A DNA stretch of 64,000 bases from SABI01 sp028532915 (GTDB lineage: Bacteria; Spirochaetota; Spirochaetia; Sphaerochaetales; Sphaerochaetaceae): the NCBI GenBank assembly GCA_963677225.1, contig OY781923.1:2232001-2296000 (forward strand). Reading direction: 5' to 3'. Below, piece after piece: positions 42,096 to 51,732 of this stretch. Under the pieces are notes generated by a model. That model saw only the letters and a program-made list of their open reading frames with translations, had not been told where the DNA came from and made no database searches. Position 1 is the stretch's first letter. Each line of letters opens with the position of its first letter. The translations under genes were made by a program, and so were the position numbers.

Positions 42096-43880
42096 TCAGA
42101 AAAGAGTGTATTGTCCGCGTTTAGTATAATAAGTATGCAACAGATGATGGGATCGTTCTGAAAGCGGTCTGACAAGGAACTGCTCATACAAGGTTTTGAT
42201 AGCAGGATTTTCGTGCGACTTTCTGATATCGAAGTTGCGATCTTCCAGATAGATCGACTCGGCCCTCTTCTTTCTTATCTCGGAATTCGTCGGTATCGGC
42301 TGTCCTCCGCCTCCAAGGCATCCTCCGGGACACGCCATCACCTCTATAAACGCATATGGAGATTCTCCTCTGTCGATCTGGTCTATCAGCACTCTTGCAT
42401 TACCCAGGGTGTTCGCAACGGCCACTTTCAAAGGAGTATCTTTGATCATCACCGTTGCCTCTTTTATTCCCTCCATTCCTCTGACCTCGTTGAAATCGAC
42501 TGACGCGAGACTCTCTTGAGTGATCACCTCATAAGCTGTACGTAGGGCAGCCTCCATCACCCCTCCAGTAGCTCCGAAAATCACAGCAGCACCGGTAGAA
42601 CGACCGAGAGGATCATCAAATTCTTCTTCCTCCAGTGAATCGAACTGGATTCCGACGGCAGTGAACATCGAAGCGAGTTCTCTGGTGGTGAGCGCATAAT
42701 CGACATCTGCGAACCGTTCGCTTTCATCCAGATTCATCCTCTCTTTCCAGAAGTCGAAGGCGCTGTCCATCTCGCTCCGTCCGGCTTCGAACTTCTTTGC
42801 GGTACACGGCATGATCGAAACCACTCTGATATTCCTGGGGTCCACCTCCATCTGTTGGGCATAATAGGTCTTGGCAATGGCCCCGAACATCTGCTGAGGT
42901 GATTTGCAGGTTGATAGATTATCGAGACGGTCGCTGTAAAAATGTTCTATGAACTTGATCCATCCGGGAGAACACGAGGTGATCATTGGAAGTGTCCCGC
43001 CTTTCTCCATCCTCTGTATCAGTTCATACCCTTCCTCCATGATCGTGAGGTCAGCTGCGAACTGTGTATCGAAGACCTTCGAAAATCCGAGTCGCCGCAA
43101 TGCTGCCACCATCTTGCCGGTCACTAATGAACCCCACGGCATTCCCATCGCCTCCCCGATTCCGACTCTGATCGCAGGAGCGGTCTGAACGATTGTAACC
43201 AGAGAATCATCTGATAGAGCCGCAAAAACTTCATTCACACTTGATTTTTCCGTGATGGCTCCGGTAGGACATACCAGGGCACATTGTCCGCAGTTGGTGC
43301 ACACACTGCTCCCCAGCCCGGCATCCATGAAAGTGGAGACTTTACTCTTCAGTCCTCTGTTGATGATGTCGATGGCATGAACAGTCTGAAGCTGCTCACA
43401 GACTTGAACACATCTGTTGCAGAGGATGCACTTGTTGGGATCTCTCACAAGAGAAGACGAGGATACGTCCAGCGGAAGAAGCTTTTTCTTCGTCCGCCCG
43501 AATCTGCTTTCGGTCACCCCCAGCTGTTTTGCAAGTGCCTGCAGTTCACAGTTGAGGTTCCTCTCGCAGGTGAGGCAGTCCAGAGGATGATTTGCAAGGA
43601 TCAGTTCGAGATTCAGTTTTCTTGATGCTCTGATACGGGCGTTATTGGTAATAATCTCCATATTGGGTCTGACCGTTGTCATGCATGAACGCTGCAGACG
43701 CTTCACACCCTTTATCTCGACGACACAGATCCCGCATGATCCGTGAGAAGAGACCTCATCAAGGTGACAGAGAGTCGGTATGCGGATTCCGACCTGTGAA
43801 CAGGCCTGCAGTATAGTGGAATTCTGATCGACACTTACCTTTTTTCCGTCTATCGTCAGTTCTACCATCGTCTTATCCAT
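42096..43880 (-). CDS. hydA: [FeFe] hydrogenase catalytic subunit
   Basis: A 594-residue HydA. The start at 43880 has AAGGAGG upstream; 120 bp longer is open but has no site. Order of modules: N-terminal [2Fe-2S] domain (about 5-80), His-Cys3 [4Fe-4S] motif HPLDCLTCERNLNC, two [4Fe-4S] motifs CILCNRCVQVC and CTNCGQCALVC, then the H-cluster domain with TSCSPGW (L1), MPCTAKKFEA (L2) and MACPGGCLGGGGQP (L3). All H-cluster cysteines are present, so it should reduce protons or oxidise H2. The gene overlaps hydB by 8 bp; trimeric context is that of bifurcating enzymes. Confidence 0.93.
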   Translation of the reverse strand: MDKTMVELTIDGKKVSVDQNSTILQACSQVGIRIPTLCHLDEVSSHGSCGICVVEIKGVKRLQRSCMTTVRPNMEIITNNARIRASRKLNLELILANHPLDCLTCERNLNCELQALAKQLGVTESRFGRTKKKLLPLDVSSSSLVRDPNKCILCNRCVQVCEQLQTVHAIDIINRGLKSKVSTFMDAGLGSSVCTNCGQCALVCPTGAITEKSSVNEVFAALSDDSLVTIVQTAPAIRVGIGEAMGMPWGSLVTGKMVAALRRLGFSKVFDTQFAADLTIMEEGYELIQRMEKGGTLPMITSCSPGWIKFIEHFYSDRLDNLSTCKSPQQMFGAIAKTYYAQQMEVDPRNIRVVSIMPCTAKKFEAGRSEMDSAFDFWKERMNLDESERFADVDYALTTRELASMFTAVGIQFDSLEEEEFDDPLGRSTGAAVIFGATGGVMEAALRTAYEVITQESLASVDFNEVRGMEGIKEATVMIKDTPLKVAVANTLGNARVLIDQIDRGESPYAFIEVMACPGGCLGGGGQPIPTNSEIRKKRAESIYLEDRNFDIRKSHENPAIKTLYEQFLVRPLSERSHHLLHTYYTKRGQYTLF

Positions 43881-46800
43881 TTGCAGCCTCCTTGTGCTCT
43901 TCGTATCGGATATCGCAGCGCAGACAGCGGGAAGCTTCCAGCTTTGCCTGCTCTCCCAGATAGCCCCGATTGACCTCCGAGAAATTTCCCTTTCTCGCAC
44001 GGATACTCAGATGGCGTGGAGCGATACTTTCGGTCGCAGGAATTTCCTCGGGTGGTTCGTTGCTGTAGGAAAATTTCTCGAACAGCGAAGAGAACCGTTT
44101 TTTACCGGTAAGTTCAAAATCGATCACCTGAGCTGCATCCTTCGCATACCCCATAGCCTCGGCTGCCGTAGAAGGTCCTGTGATGAGATCTCCGACCGCA
44201 TATACACCTTCGATGTTCGTTCTGTAGCTGTATCGTTCGATCTTTGCGTTTCCGTACTCATCGGTGTCGATTTTCAGCTGTCTTAACAGGTCGGTATCGA
44301 CGTGTTCTCCTATGGCGATCACGACCATATCACAGTCGATCGTCATCGTCTCTCCGGTCTCGACCGGGCGCCTTCTCCCTGAAAGGTCATAGGGACCGCC
44401 GACCATCTTCCTTAACTCGAAACCTGTCACGAGATTCTCTTTGTCCCCGATAATCCTCACAGGAGCGCTCATGAATTTGAAATCGATCCCCTCTTCGATC
44501 GCCTCGGCGATCTCGCTTGTGTTGGCAGGCATGTCCTGCTGCTCCCGGCGGTAGGCCACTGTGACCTTACATCCTTTTCTCCACAGTGTCCGCGCCGCAT
44601 CGATGGCCACGTTTCCGCCTCCGATTATCACAATATTCTTCCCGATGGTGACATCGTCTTCTTTCTCGAGACGTTCGAGAAGGTCTGTTCCCTGAATCAC
44701 TCCCTCAAGATCATTTCCGGGAATCTTCAGTTCCATATGTCTGTATGCACCGAGAGCGAGAATCACTCTGGAGTAGTTTTCTCTCAGTGTCTCTATGGTG
44801 ATATCCTTTCCCAATGTCACATTGAAGATGAAGTTGACACCAAGTGCATCGAAGAGTTCAAGCTCCTTATCAAGTGTTTCCTTGGGAAGCCTGTAAGCCG
44901 GAATACCGTATCTGAGCACACCTCCGGCTTTTTCGTTCGAATCGAATATGGTGATCTTGTGGCCGAGTCTGGCAAGATAGAAAGCCGCGGCGAGTCCTGC
45001 AGGACCTGCCCCGACGATCGCGATCTCGTTTCCTGTCGGTTCAAGACTGTTTCGTGCCATCTTCCCGTAGATCGCATTCTCATCTCCCATCTTGTATATC
45101 GTATCGGCAAGGTAGCGGTGAATCTCACCCTGATGGACAGGAGAGTCGATACTCTCGCGTCTGCATCTCATCTGACAGTGGAAGTGACAGATCCGCCCTA
45201 TCGTGCCGGGGAGTGGATTGTCCTGAAGAGTCGATTCGAAGGCCTCTGTCAGCCTGTTCTCTTTCAGAAGCTGCAGATAGGCGGGGATATCCATGTGCAT
45301 TGGACAGGAATTGGAACACAATGCGGTGATAAGAGCCTCACAGGTTCCGCTGCTGCAGTGGTGACGATGTATGTGTTCTTCGTACTCATCTCTGAAATAG
45401 TTCAGTGTGGTAAGAACCGGATTCGGAGCCGACTGCCCCAGCCCGCATACTGCGGTGTCGCAGATATTCTTTCCCAGCTCCTCCATCAGATCGAGATCTT
45501 CCTCCTTTCCCTCTCCTTTCACTATCTTATCAAGAAGAGCGAGCTGTTGTGATAATCCTTCTCTGCAGGGAACACACTTTCCGCACGATTCTTTGTGGGT
45601 GAACTCGATGAAATAGCGGGCGACATCCACCATGCAGTTATCCTGATCCATCACGACCATTCCGCCCGAGCCCATGATGGCGCCGAGATCCTGCAGCGCT
45701 TCGTAATCGATAGGTGTATCGAATTTCGAAGCCGGAATACAGCCGCCGGAAGGCCCCCCCGATTGTACCGCCTTTATCTTCTTGTTCTCTGCCGAGCGGC
45801 CTTGGCCGATTTCATAGATGAGAGTACACAGGTTCTCTCCGAGAGGCAGTTCGACAAGTCCTGTGTTCTTGACCTTTCCGACCAGCGAGAAGACTTTGGT
45901 CCCGGGACTCTTTGCCGTACCGGTTCTGGTGAACCACCCGCTTCCCATCTGTATGATGACCGGGATGTTACACCAGGTCTCGAGATTGTTTATCGTCGTA
46001 GGATACCCCAGGTACCCTTTCTGCGCCGGAAACGGTGGTTTCATCGTCGGTCTGCCGGCCTTGTTCTCGATTGAGGCGATCAGAGCGGTCTCCTCTCCGC
46101 AGACGAAAGCTCCGGCTCCCTCGACGATCTCGAGATCGAACATGAAATCGGTCTCGGGGATCTTCTTTCCGAGAAGTCCCGCATCTCTTGCCTGCTGCAC
46201 AGCAAGTCTGAGACGCTCGACTGCCAGCGGGTACTCGGCTCTTACATAGATGATTCCCTGAGACGTTCCCATCGTATAGGCTCCTATGAGCATTCCTTCG
46301 ATGAGCATGTGCGGATCACTTTCCATCTCGTTTCTGTTCATATATGCACCGGGATCTCCCTCATCGGCATTACAGATGATGAATTTCTTTTCGGCTTCGT
46401 TTTTGTTCATCAATTCCCATTTCAACCCTGTCGGGAATCCTGCGCCTCCTCTTCCCCGCAATCCGGAAGATTTCACTTCTTTGAGAACCTCATCACGGTT
46501 CATTGACCATACGGCCTTCAAAAAGGCGCTGTATCCTCCGACTGCTATGTACTCGTCGATCGAAGACGGATCGATCAGCCCTGCATGCCGCAGTACTATC
46601 TTCTTCTGAGAACGAAAGTAAGGTATCTCGTTCCACTCGGGCACCGAAGGGTATCCGTGTCCGTAGGTAAAGGTCTTTCCCAGAAAATCCCAGGAGGATA
46701 TCTTGCAGAGGACCTTTTTTTTGGGAAGAGACTGCCTCTGCAGAGAATCGAGTATCATGGGAATATCATCAAGTTCGACTTTGTTCAGAATCAGCAGAGG

Positions 46801-47034
46801 AAGACCCGGTATATAGACATTGACCAGAGGCTCGTTCGCACAGAAACCGAAACAGCCGACAGATCTGACAATCACATCAAGTTTCTTAATCTTCACCTCA
46901 TCGACGATTGCCTGAAGCAGTTGCCCGGCTCCGTTTCCCAACCCGCAAGTCCCGGTCCCGACCGCTATGGAAGGACAGGAAGGAAAGAGTCTCTGCTCCC
47001 CCTGCATCCTCATTTTTTCTATCATCTGTTTCAT
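43873..47034 (-). CDS. hydB: HydB (NuoF-like) fused to a GltD-like FAD/NAD(P)H module
   Basis: A 1053-residue fusion. Residues 1-100 are a thioredoxin-like [2Fe-2S] domain (Cys 20, 30, 61 and 65); 150-550 are the NuoF part with GRGGAGFPTG (194-203) for NADH/FMN, CGEETAL and the [4Fe-4S] ligands CGKCVPC (484-490) and C530. From about 560 the usual C-terminal two-cluster ferredoxin domain is replaced by a glutamate-synthase-small-subunit-like module: CSNSCPMHMDIPAYL, ICHFHCQMRC, an FAD Rossmann GAGPAG (about 675) and a second NAD(P) Rossmann GGGNVA. This suggests a third electron entry, probably NADPH. The function of the fusion is inferred. Confidence 0.9.
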   Translation of the reverse strand: MKQMIEKMRMQGEQRLFPSCPSIAVGTGTCGLGNGAGQLLQAIVDEVKIKKLDVIVRSVGCFGFCANEPLVNVYIPGLPLLILNKVELDDIPMILDSLQRQSLPKKKVLCKISSWDFLGKTFTYGHGYPSVPEWNEIPYFRSQKKIVLRHAGLIDPSSIDEYIAVGGYSAFLKAVWSMNRDEVLKEVKSSGLRGRGGAGFPTGLKWELMNKNEAEKKFIICNADEGDPGAYMNRNEMESDPHMLIEGMLIGAYTMGTSQGIIYVRAEYPLAVERLRLAVQQARDAGLLGKKIPETDFMFDLEIVEGAGAFVCGEETALIASIENKAGRPTMKPPFPAQKGYLGYPTTINNLETWCNIPVIIQMGSGWFTRTGTAKSPGTKVFSLVGKVKNTGLVELPLGENLCTLIYEIGQGRSAENKKIKAVQSGGPSGGCIPASKFDTPIDYEALQDLGAIMGSGGMVVMDQDNCMVDVARYFIEFTHKESCGKCVPCREGLSQQLALLDKIVKGEGKEEDLDLMEELGKNICDTAVCGLGQSAPNPVLTTLNYFRDEYEEHIHRHHCSSGTCEALITALCSNSCPMHMDIPAYLQLLKENRLTEAFESTLQDNPLPGTIGRICHFHCQMRCRRESIDSPVHQGEIHRYLADTIYKMGDENAIYGKMARNSLEPTGNEIAIVGAGPAGLAAAFYLARLGHKITIFDSNEKAGGVLRYGIPAYRLPKETLDKELELFDALGVNFIFNVTLGKDITIETLRENYSRVILALGAYRHMELKIPGNDLEGVIQGTDLLERLEKEDDVTIGKNIVIIGGGNVAIDAARTLWRKGCKVTVAYRREQQDMPANTSEIAEAIEEGIDFKFMSAPVRIIGDKENLVTGFELRKMVGGPYDLSGRRRPVETGETMTIDCDMVVIAIGEHVDTDLLRQLKIDTDEYGNAKIERYSYRTNIEGVYAVGDLITGPSTAAEAMGYAKDAAQVIDFELTGKKRFSSLFEKFSYSNEPPEEIPATESIAPRHLSIRARKGNFSEVNRGYLGEQAKLEASRCLRCDIRYEEHKEAANG

Positions 47035-47528
47035 GATTTCACCTTCCTTGCCGTCAGGCTTTTGATCAGGTCTGCAAGCTTGTCACTTGTCATCCTGCTG
47101 TAAATGACATCATCAACGGCAATGACAGGGGCAAGAGCACATTGACCGAAACAGGCTACTGTCCGTACTGTGAAACGCATATCATCGGTTGTGAATGAAT
47201 TCTCATCCTCATCACCTTCCTGCTGTTCGATATGAAGCATTCTCATCACATCCTCAAGCAGAGGTTTTGACCCGCGGGTATGGCAGGCTGTTCCTCTGCA
47301 GACTGTGATCGTATGCTCACCCTGCGGTTTCAGATTGAAAAACGAATAAAATGTCGCAACCGAATAGACTTGAGAAAGCGGGATACTCATATGCTCGGCG
47401 ATGTACATAAGCGCTTTTGCGTTCAGGTAGGTATGCTCAGTTCTGCGCTGTACTTCCTCCAGGATGGAGAGAAGTGCACCCGGTTTACCTTTGTAGGCGG
47501 CTATGACCGAATCATAGAACTCATTCAC
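47031..47528 (-). CDS. hydC: HydC (NuoE-like) [2Fe-2S] subunit
   Basis: A 165-residue thioredoxin-fold subunit with the four ligands CRGTAC and CFGQC (C-x4-C, C-x3-C pattern), preceded by the helical YSVATFYSFFNLKPQG block typical of 24-kDa NuoE proteins. It transfers electrons between HydB and HydA in trimeric hydrogenases. It is the first gene of the operon and overlaps hydB as ATGA. Confidence 0.92.
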   Translation of the reverse strand: MNEFYDSVIAAYKGKPGALLSILEEVQRRTEHTYLNAKALMYIAEHMSIPLSQVYSVATFYSFFNLKPQGEHTITVCRGTACHTRGSKPLLEDVMRMLHIEQQEGDEDENSFTTDDMRFTVRTVACFGQCALAPVIAVDDVIYSRMTSDKLADLIKSLTARKVKS

Positions 47529-48025
47529 AGAAGACCTCCTTGAAAAATCATATATAAAAACCCTATTCCTTCCAGTAGAACCCGATAAGGTTGTTGTGCT
47601 TTTTAAGGTAGATCTATTACAGAGTAAGGTGATTTTTCCGATATTGCAAATCTATTTTCTTATTTATTCTATATTTACCTATATTTTCCGATTTTAATAT
47701 GTTTTGTTTCATATTATTTTAATCTTACCTGCAGTTCAAATACCGATCGGAAAATGATTGAACGAATATCATACCTGAAGGAAATATGAAATCAGAATTC
47801 ACGATTATTTCTATTTTATGGCACATTCTATGACATTTATGTTGTGGAATAATTATTGAGGGAGTATTATTAATACAACAGTTTTACATCCGTTAATACT
47901 TTCTGAATTCAACTTAAAGACCTGCATCAGTTTACTCACGGTATCGAAGAATTTATCAGAAGATACAGGTCTACCTGTATTCAACATAGACAGCTCACCC
48001 TTACAGTTGAGCTTCAGGAGGTATT
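47529..48025 (+). promoter_or_regulatory. AT-rich divergent control region with repeated TTTTCCGAT
   Basis: No gene is visible in these 497 bp between hydC (leftward) and the VWA lipoprotein (rightward). TTTTCCGAT occurs at 47634-47642 and 47684-47692, and inverted at 47746-47754 (next to CCGATCGG). An inverted pair AATATG/CATATT lies near 47696-47715. AGGAGG precedes the VWA start. The repeated motif is a candidate operator for the hydrogenase operon. Confidence 0.35.
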
Positions 48026-49180
48026 ATGAAACAGAAAAAGGTTCTTATCGGGATTCTGCTGCTTTTTATCGCAGGAATGTTCTTTTCTTGTGATGTAGTG
48101 GATTCACTTTTCGACGGAGGTTTCAAACTTCCACCGACCATCGCACCCAACACGATCGATTTCGAGATCACAGGAGTCGGAACAGGGTTGCGCGGTCACG
48201 ATAATTTCCCGTCCATCACACTGTTTGTCTCTCCGACCGACCCGTCAGACGATTCGGTGATATCTAATCTTGTAGAAGCCGACTTCTTTGATGTGATCGA
48301 TGACAACGGAGAGGCAAGGCCGATCGAAGTCACTCCCCGCGGGGCTGTGACGACAAGCGGCAAGATGGCCGACATCGTCTTCATCATCGATACGACAGGT
48401 TCTATGTACAGTTATCTGACGACTATGACCAACAAGGCACAGAACTTCGCCGATACCCTCGCCGAAAGTGATATCAACTACCGCCTCGGCTTTGTCACCT
48501 TCGGTGATGATATTAGAAAGGGAGAGGGAGAGCGTTTTGCACCATCAAGTGATGCTGAGGCTTTCAAGACTGCAGTTGGTGCTCTGAGCGCCTACGGCGG
48601 AGACGACGGTCCCGAGAACCAGATCGATGCGATCGACTATGCAAGAGCCTCGGCAGGTGAACTGTCAAGCAATCCGGCTGGGTCATTCCAGGGCGACATG
48701 GATTTTCTCTATCGAGATGCGGCCACCAGGATTTTCATCCTGATCACCGATATCGACTACCATGTTCCGGGAGAAACTTATTCTGATGTATATGATTATT
48801 ACCCCGGAGGAGTCTACAATACCGTCGAGCAGGAGATCGCCAAGCTCAAGACAGCAGGGATCATCTGTGATGTCGTCGCTCCCGAATCGTATGAAGATGA
48901 TTATTCGGATCTTGCGACCGAAACCGGTGGCGTTCTATACGACACCTCCACAGACGATTTTGATGATATCCTCGATGATATAAGTGAAGAGATCACCACC
49001 CGCGGAGACTATATGATCACTTTCATGACCAATGACTTCTCACCGAACAAGGTCCATACTCTTCGTCTTGCGGTGCATACGAGTCTCGGTGATGCCCAGG
49101 CAACAGCAACCTATACATCGCCTCTCGTCGTGAACTACACACGGGCAAAGGAGATTTATGAAAGAGGTCTGACAAAGTAA
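48026..49180 (+). CDS. VWA-domain lipoprotein
   Basis: A 384-residue protein with a lipoprotein signal (LLLFIAGMFFSC, Cys near 22). A von Willebrand A domain runs from about 113 to 325, with the MIDAS motif DTTGS (about 119-123), a distal Thr in GFVTFGDD and an acidic TDID loop. VWA domains bind a divalent metal and partner proteins. A beta-rich C-terminal domain follows. It has its own terminator and stands alone. AGGAGG precedes the ATG. The partner is not known. Confidence 0.85.
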   Translation: MKQKKVLIGILLLFIAGMFFSCDVVDSLFDGGFKLPPTIAPNTIDFEITGVGTGLRGHDNFPSITLFVSPTDPSDDSVISNLVEADFFDVIDDNGEARPIEVTPRGAVTTSGKMADIVFIIDTTGSMYSYLTTMTNKAQNFADTLAESDINYRLGFVTFGDDIRKGEGERFAPSSDAEAFKTAVGALSAYGGDDGPENQIDAIDYARASAGELSSNPAGSFQGDMDFLYRDAATRIFILITDIDYHVPGETYSDVYDYYPGGVYNTVEQEIAKLKTAGIICDVVAPESYEDDYSDLATETGGVLYDTSTDDFDDILDDISEEITTRGDYMITFMTNDFSPNKVHTLRLAVHTSLGDAQATATYTSPLVVNYTRAKEIYERGLTK

Positions 49181-49194
49181 GGATGTCAGGCAGA

Positions 49195-49263
49195 CACCGT
49201 CTCCGACGAAACGGATCGAATCTTCGCAAACGCAGAGTCGGAGCGGTGGTCATCTTTTCTTTT
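49195..49263 (+). terminator. Rho-independent-like terminator after the VWA gene
   Basis: CACCG-T-CTCCGAC (49195-49207) pairs with GTCGGAGCGGTG (49237-49248), with a T-rich run (49250-49263). The loop is long (29 bp), so efficiency is uncertain. Confidence 0.6.
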
Positions 49264-49365
49264 CGAAATGAATTGTCCATAATGGAAACTGTCATACAGT
49301 AGTTCTGTCTTTTTTATCCATTCCTTTTCATTTCTCTACGACAGGACTTTATAAGAGGTGCGAAT

Positions 49366-50190
49366 GTGAACAGAAAAGAGGTAGTGCTCATCACGGGAGC
49401 AAGCAGCGGTATCGGATATGAGACAGCTAAAGAACTTGTGAAAGAAGGGTATATCGTCTACGCTGCTGCAAGAAGGACAGAAAAGCTCAAGGAACTTGAG
49501 ATACTCAATGCTAAGATCATTTTTCTCGATGTGACAAGCGAACAGTCGATGAAAGAGTGTGTCGACTCGATCATCCGTGATGAAGGTTCGGTCGGCATTC
49601 TGATCAACAATGCAGGCTACGGCTCCTACGGAGCAGTTGAGGATGTGCCTCTCGAAGAGGCACGCCGGCAGCTGGAAGTCAATCTGTTCGGCCTCGCCCG
49701 GATGGCTCAGCTCGTCCTTCCCTCTATGAGAGCTCAAAGATACGGAAAGATCATCAATATCAGTTCGATGGGCGGAAAAGTCCACACCCCTATGGGAGCA
49801 TGGTATAATGCGACGAAATTCGCCCTTGAAGGTTTCAGTGACTGTCTCAGAATGGAAGTAAAACAATTCGGTGTCGATGTGGTTGTCATAGAACCTGGCG
49901 GGATCAGAACCGATTGGGGAATCATCGCTGCCGAGAATCTGAGAAAAGTGGGTAAAGATGGTCCCTACCACCAGATGTCCGACCACATAGCCGACAGATT
50001 ACATACCATGTATTCGACCGGTAAAGGACTCAGTGACCCCGGTCTTATCGCCCGCACTATAGTCAAAGCAGTCACCTCGAAGAAACCGAAGACGCGCTAC
50101 CTTACAGGTTCGATGGCAAAACCGATGGTCTTTCTCAAAAGAGTTCTGTCCGATCGTCTGTATGACCGGCTGGTACTGCGTTTCATGTAG
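49366..50190 (+). CDS. Short-chain dehydrogenase/reductase
   Basis: A 274-residue classical SDR with TGASSGIGYE (about 10-19, cofactor motif), INNAGYGSYG (NNAG), the catalytic Ser in NISSMGG and YNATK. It is like the larger oxidoreductases related to retinol-type or 17-beta-hydroxysteroid dehydrogenases. The start is a GTG with AGAGGTG upstream. The long C-terminal part (TGSMAKPMVFLKRVLSDRLYDRLVLRF) is basic and amphipathic and may touch the membrane. Substrate is unknown. Confidence 0.88.
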   Translation: MNRKEVVLITGASSGIGYETAKELVKEGYIVYAAARRTEKLKELEILNAKIIFLDVTSEQSMKECVDSIIRDEGSVGILINNAGYGSYGAVEDVPLEEARRQLEVNLFGLARMAQLVLPSMRAQRYGKIINISSMGGKVHTPMGAWYNATKFALEGFSDCLRMEVKQFGVDVVVIEPGGIRTDWGIIAAENLRKVGKDGPYHQMSDHIADRLHTMYSTGKGLSDPGLIARTIVKAVTSKKPKTRYLTGSMAKPMVFLKRVLSDRLYDRLVLRFM

Positions 50191-50203
50191 GGAATCTTAC
50201 CGG

Positions 50204-51355
50204 TCAGCTCCAGTCGAGAAGGCGCCTGTCCTCGCCGAGTTGTTCCATCATCGTCACATCCTGGGTGATCTCCAAAGTCCCTTCATAGAGACCGTTTTCG
50301 TCACGGATCGCCTTGTAGAGTATTTTAAGCCTCTTTGCGTTCAATGTGAGAAGGAAATCGGCTTCATCACGGGAGCCGTCCTTGAAAGCCTTCAGGATCT
50401 TTTCCACCATATACATCGATTTGGGAGGATGGCAGTTCTGAACCGTCCGTCCGATGACACCTTTTGATCTGGTGAAGAATCTGTGTTCCGGCGTGTTGAA
50501 GTAGACGACTTTATCATCCTTTCCGATATAGGTGATATCGACCGGAAGATTGTTGAAGATGTGTATCAGCTGTCTGACTGTGGGATTTCCGGTGACAAGA
50601 TCCACCTGCCTCTCTCCCTCTTTCACCTGTGACACCCCGGCAGAACTTTTTTCATACTGATTCTCATCGAGTGTGAGCAGTTCGTTTTTAGGGATAAACA
50701 GAAGTATCGTTGGAAACAGTATCTGCTCCTCTCTCATGATCATCGATTTCACATCGAAAAAGAGAGGACCGAAGACCCTGTTGAGTTCAGAAAGGGAACT
50801 CTCATTGTTCACCAGAAGAGAAGAGAGAACTTTCAGATGATCTCTTACATCATCGTGGATGGCCCACATCAGAGAAAGACAGCGGTACTCTTTGATATAC
50901 CGTTCTATCAGAGGGAAAAGACGGTACTCTTTGATCTTGTAGTTCTCGAGAGAATTCGACAACATATTGACATGATCATGCAGCTGCCCTCTCATCTTCT
51001 CTGTCAGAGTGTCTTTATTCGCTTCTTTGAGGATCTTCGAGATGTCAAAGAGTATCCCGTTGAGGATGTTGTTGCTTTCCATCAGATCCTCTAGAATGGG
51101 GATTCCCCTTTCGAAATCTCTCTCATTTTTGTTCAATGCGGCACTGAAGGTGTGAAGCATTCTGGTGACGATGATTTTCACTTTCCCGATGTCATCGACC
51201 TGCTTCATGATGTCATCGACCAGGAACATCGTCTCTTTCGCGCTGATATCCCCTATATACGGTTTGACCGCTTCAAGGCGATGGGAATTTTCGGCAGGAT
51301 TATCAAGATGCAGTGCAAAATCGAGAAGAAGAGAATGTCGTGAATCATCCATCAT
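50204..51355 (-). CDS. Hemerythrin-like / PAS protein, second copy
   Basis: A 383-residue paralogue of the protein at 9077-10309, lacking its N-terminal DUF438 part. A helical bundle of hemerythrin type covers about 50-225 (LHDHVNMLSN, HDDVRDHL and REEQILFPT) and a PAS-like domain covers 270-375, with NLPVDITYI, YFNTPEHRFF and NCHPPKSMYMVEKIL nearly as in the paralogue. It may sense O2 or NO through a di-iron centre. It overlaps the upstream cupin gene as ATGA, so both are made together. Confidence 0.78.
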   Translation of the reverse strand: MMDDSRHSLLLDFALHLDNPAENSHRLEAVKPYIGDISAKETMFLVDDIMKQVDDIGKVKIIVTRMLHTFSAALNKNERDFERGIPILEDLMESNNILNGILFDISKILKEANKDTLTEKMRGQLHDHVNMLSNSLENYKIKEYRLFPLIERYIKEYRCLSLMWAIHDDVRDHLKVLSSLLVNNESSLSELNRVFGPLFFDVKSMIMREEQILFPTILLFIPKNELLTLDENQYEKSSAGVSQVKEGERQVDLVTGNPTVRQLIHIFNNLPVDITYIGKDDKVVYFNTPEHRFFTRSKGVIGRTVQNCHPPKSMYMVEKILKAFKDGSRDEADFLLTLNAKRLKILYKAIRDENGLYEGTLEITQDVTMMEQLGEDRRLLDWS

Positions 51356-51699
51356 TTATCTCCTTCAGGCGGAACGATGCATAGAAAGACGAGAGGATGA
51401 TCCTCATTCGCTCGAATCTGATGATCTCCATCGGAAGGGATGTAGGATACAGAACCTGCTGTTAACGGGTATTCTGTCCCATCAAGAAACAGCGTCCCCT
51501 CTCCTTCAAGAATGTAGGTGATATGGGGCCACGGATGTGAATGCCTCGGGGCATATCCTCCCTTTTCCAGCGAAAAGCGGCGCATCACGTAATCGGACCA
51601 TCCCTGAGGAGGACCGATGAGGACCTGTTTGGTAATGCCTTTCACGTTCTCATTCCCGATTCTCACTTTTTCTATATCATCTATGTGTGAAACAAACAT
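51352..51699 (-). CDS. Cupin-domain protein
   Basis: A 115-residue protein, one small beta barrel. Metal-ligand pattern of cupin motif 1 is visible in YAPRHSHPWPHITYILEGEG (two His, Glu) and motif 2 in PSDGDHQIRANEDHP. It may be an enzyme, ligand sensor or dioxygenase-like stress protein. It is the first gene of a two-gene unit with the hemerythrin-PAS protein. AGGAG is upstream of the ATG. Confidence 0.85.
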   Translation of the reverse strand: MFVSHIDDIEKVRIGNENVKGITKQVLIGPPQGWSDYVMRRFSLEKGGYAPRHSHPWPHITYILEGEGTLFLDGTEYPLTAGSVSYIPSDGDHQIRANEDHPLVFLCIVPPEGDK

Positions 51700-51732
51700 A
51701 TTCTCATTCTCCTTATCGTGCTCAACTATAAA

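Noticed and set aside
49023..49295. Leftward 90-codon frame at the end of the VWA gene
   Set aside because: It is antisense to the VWA coding end and its terminator, with arginine-rich composition.
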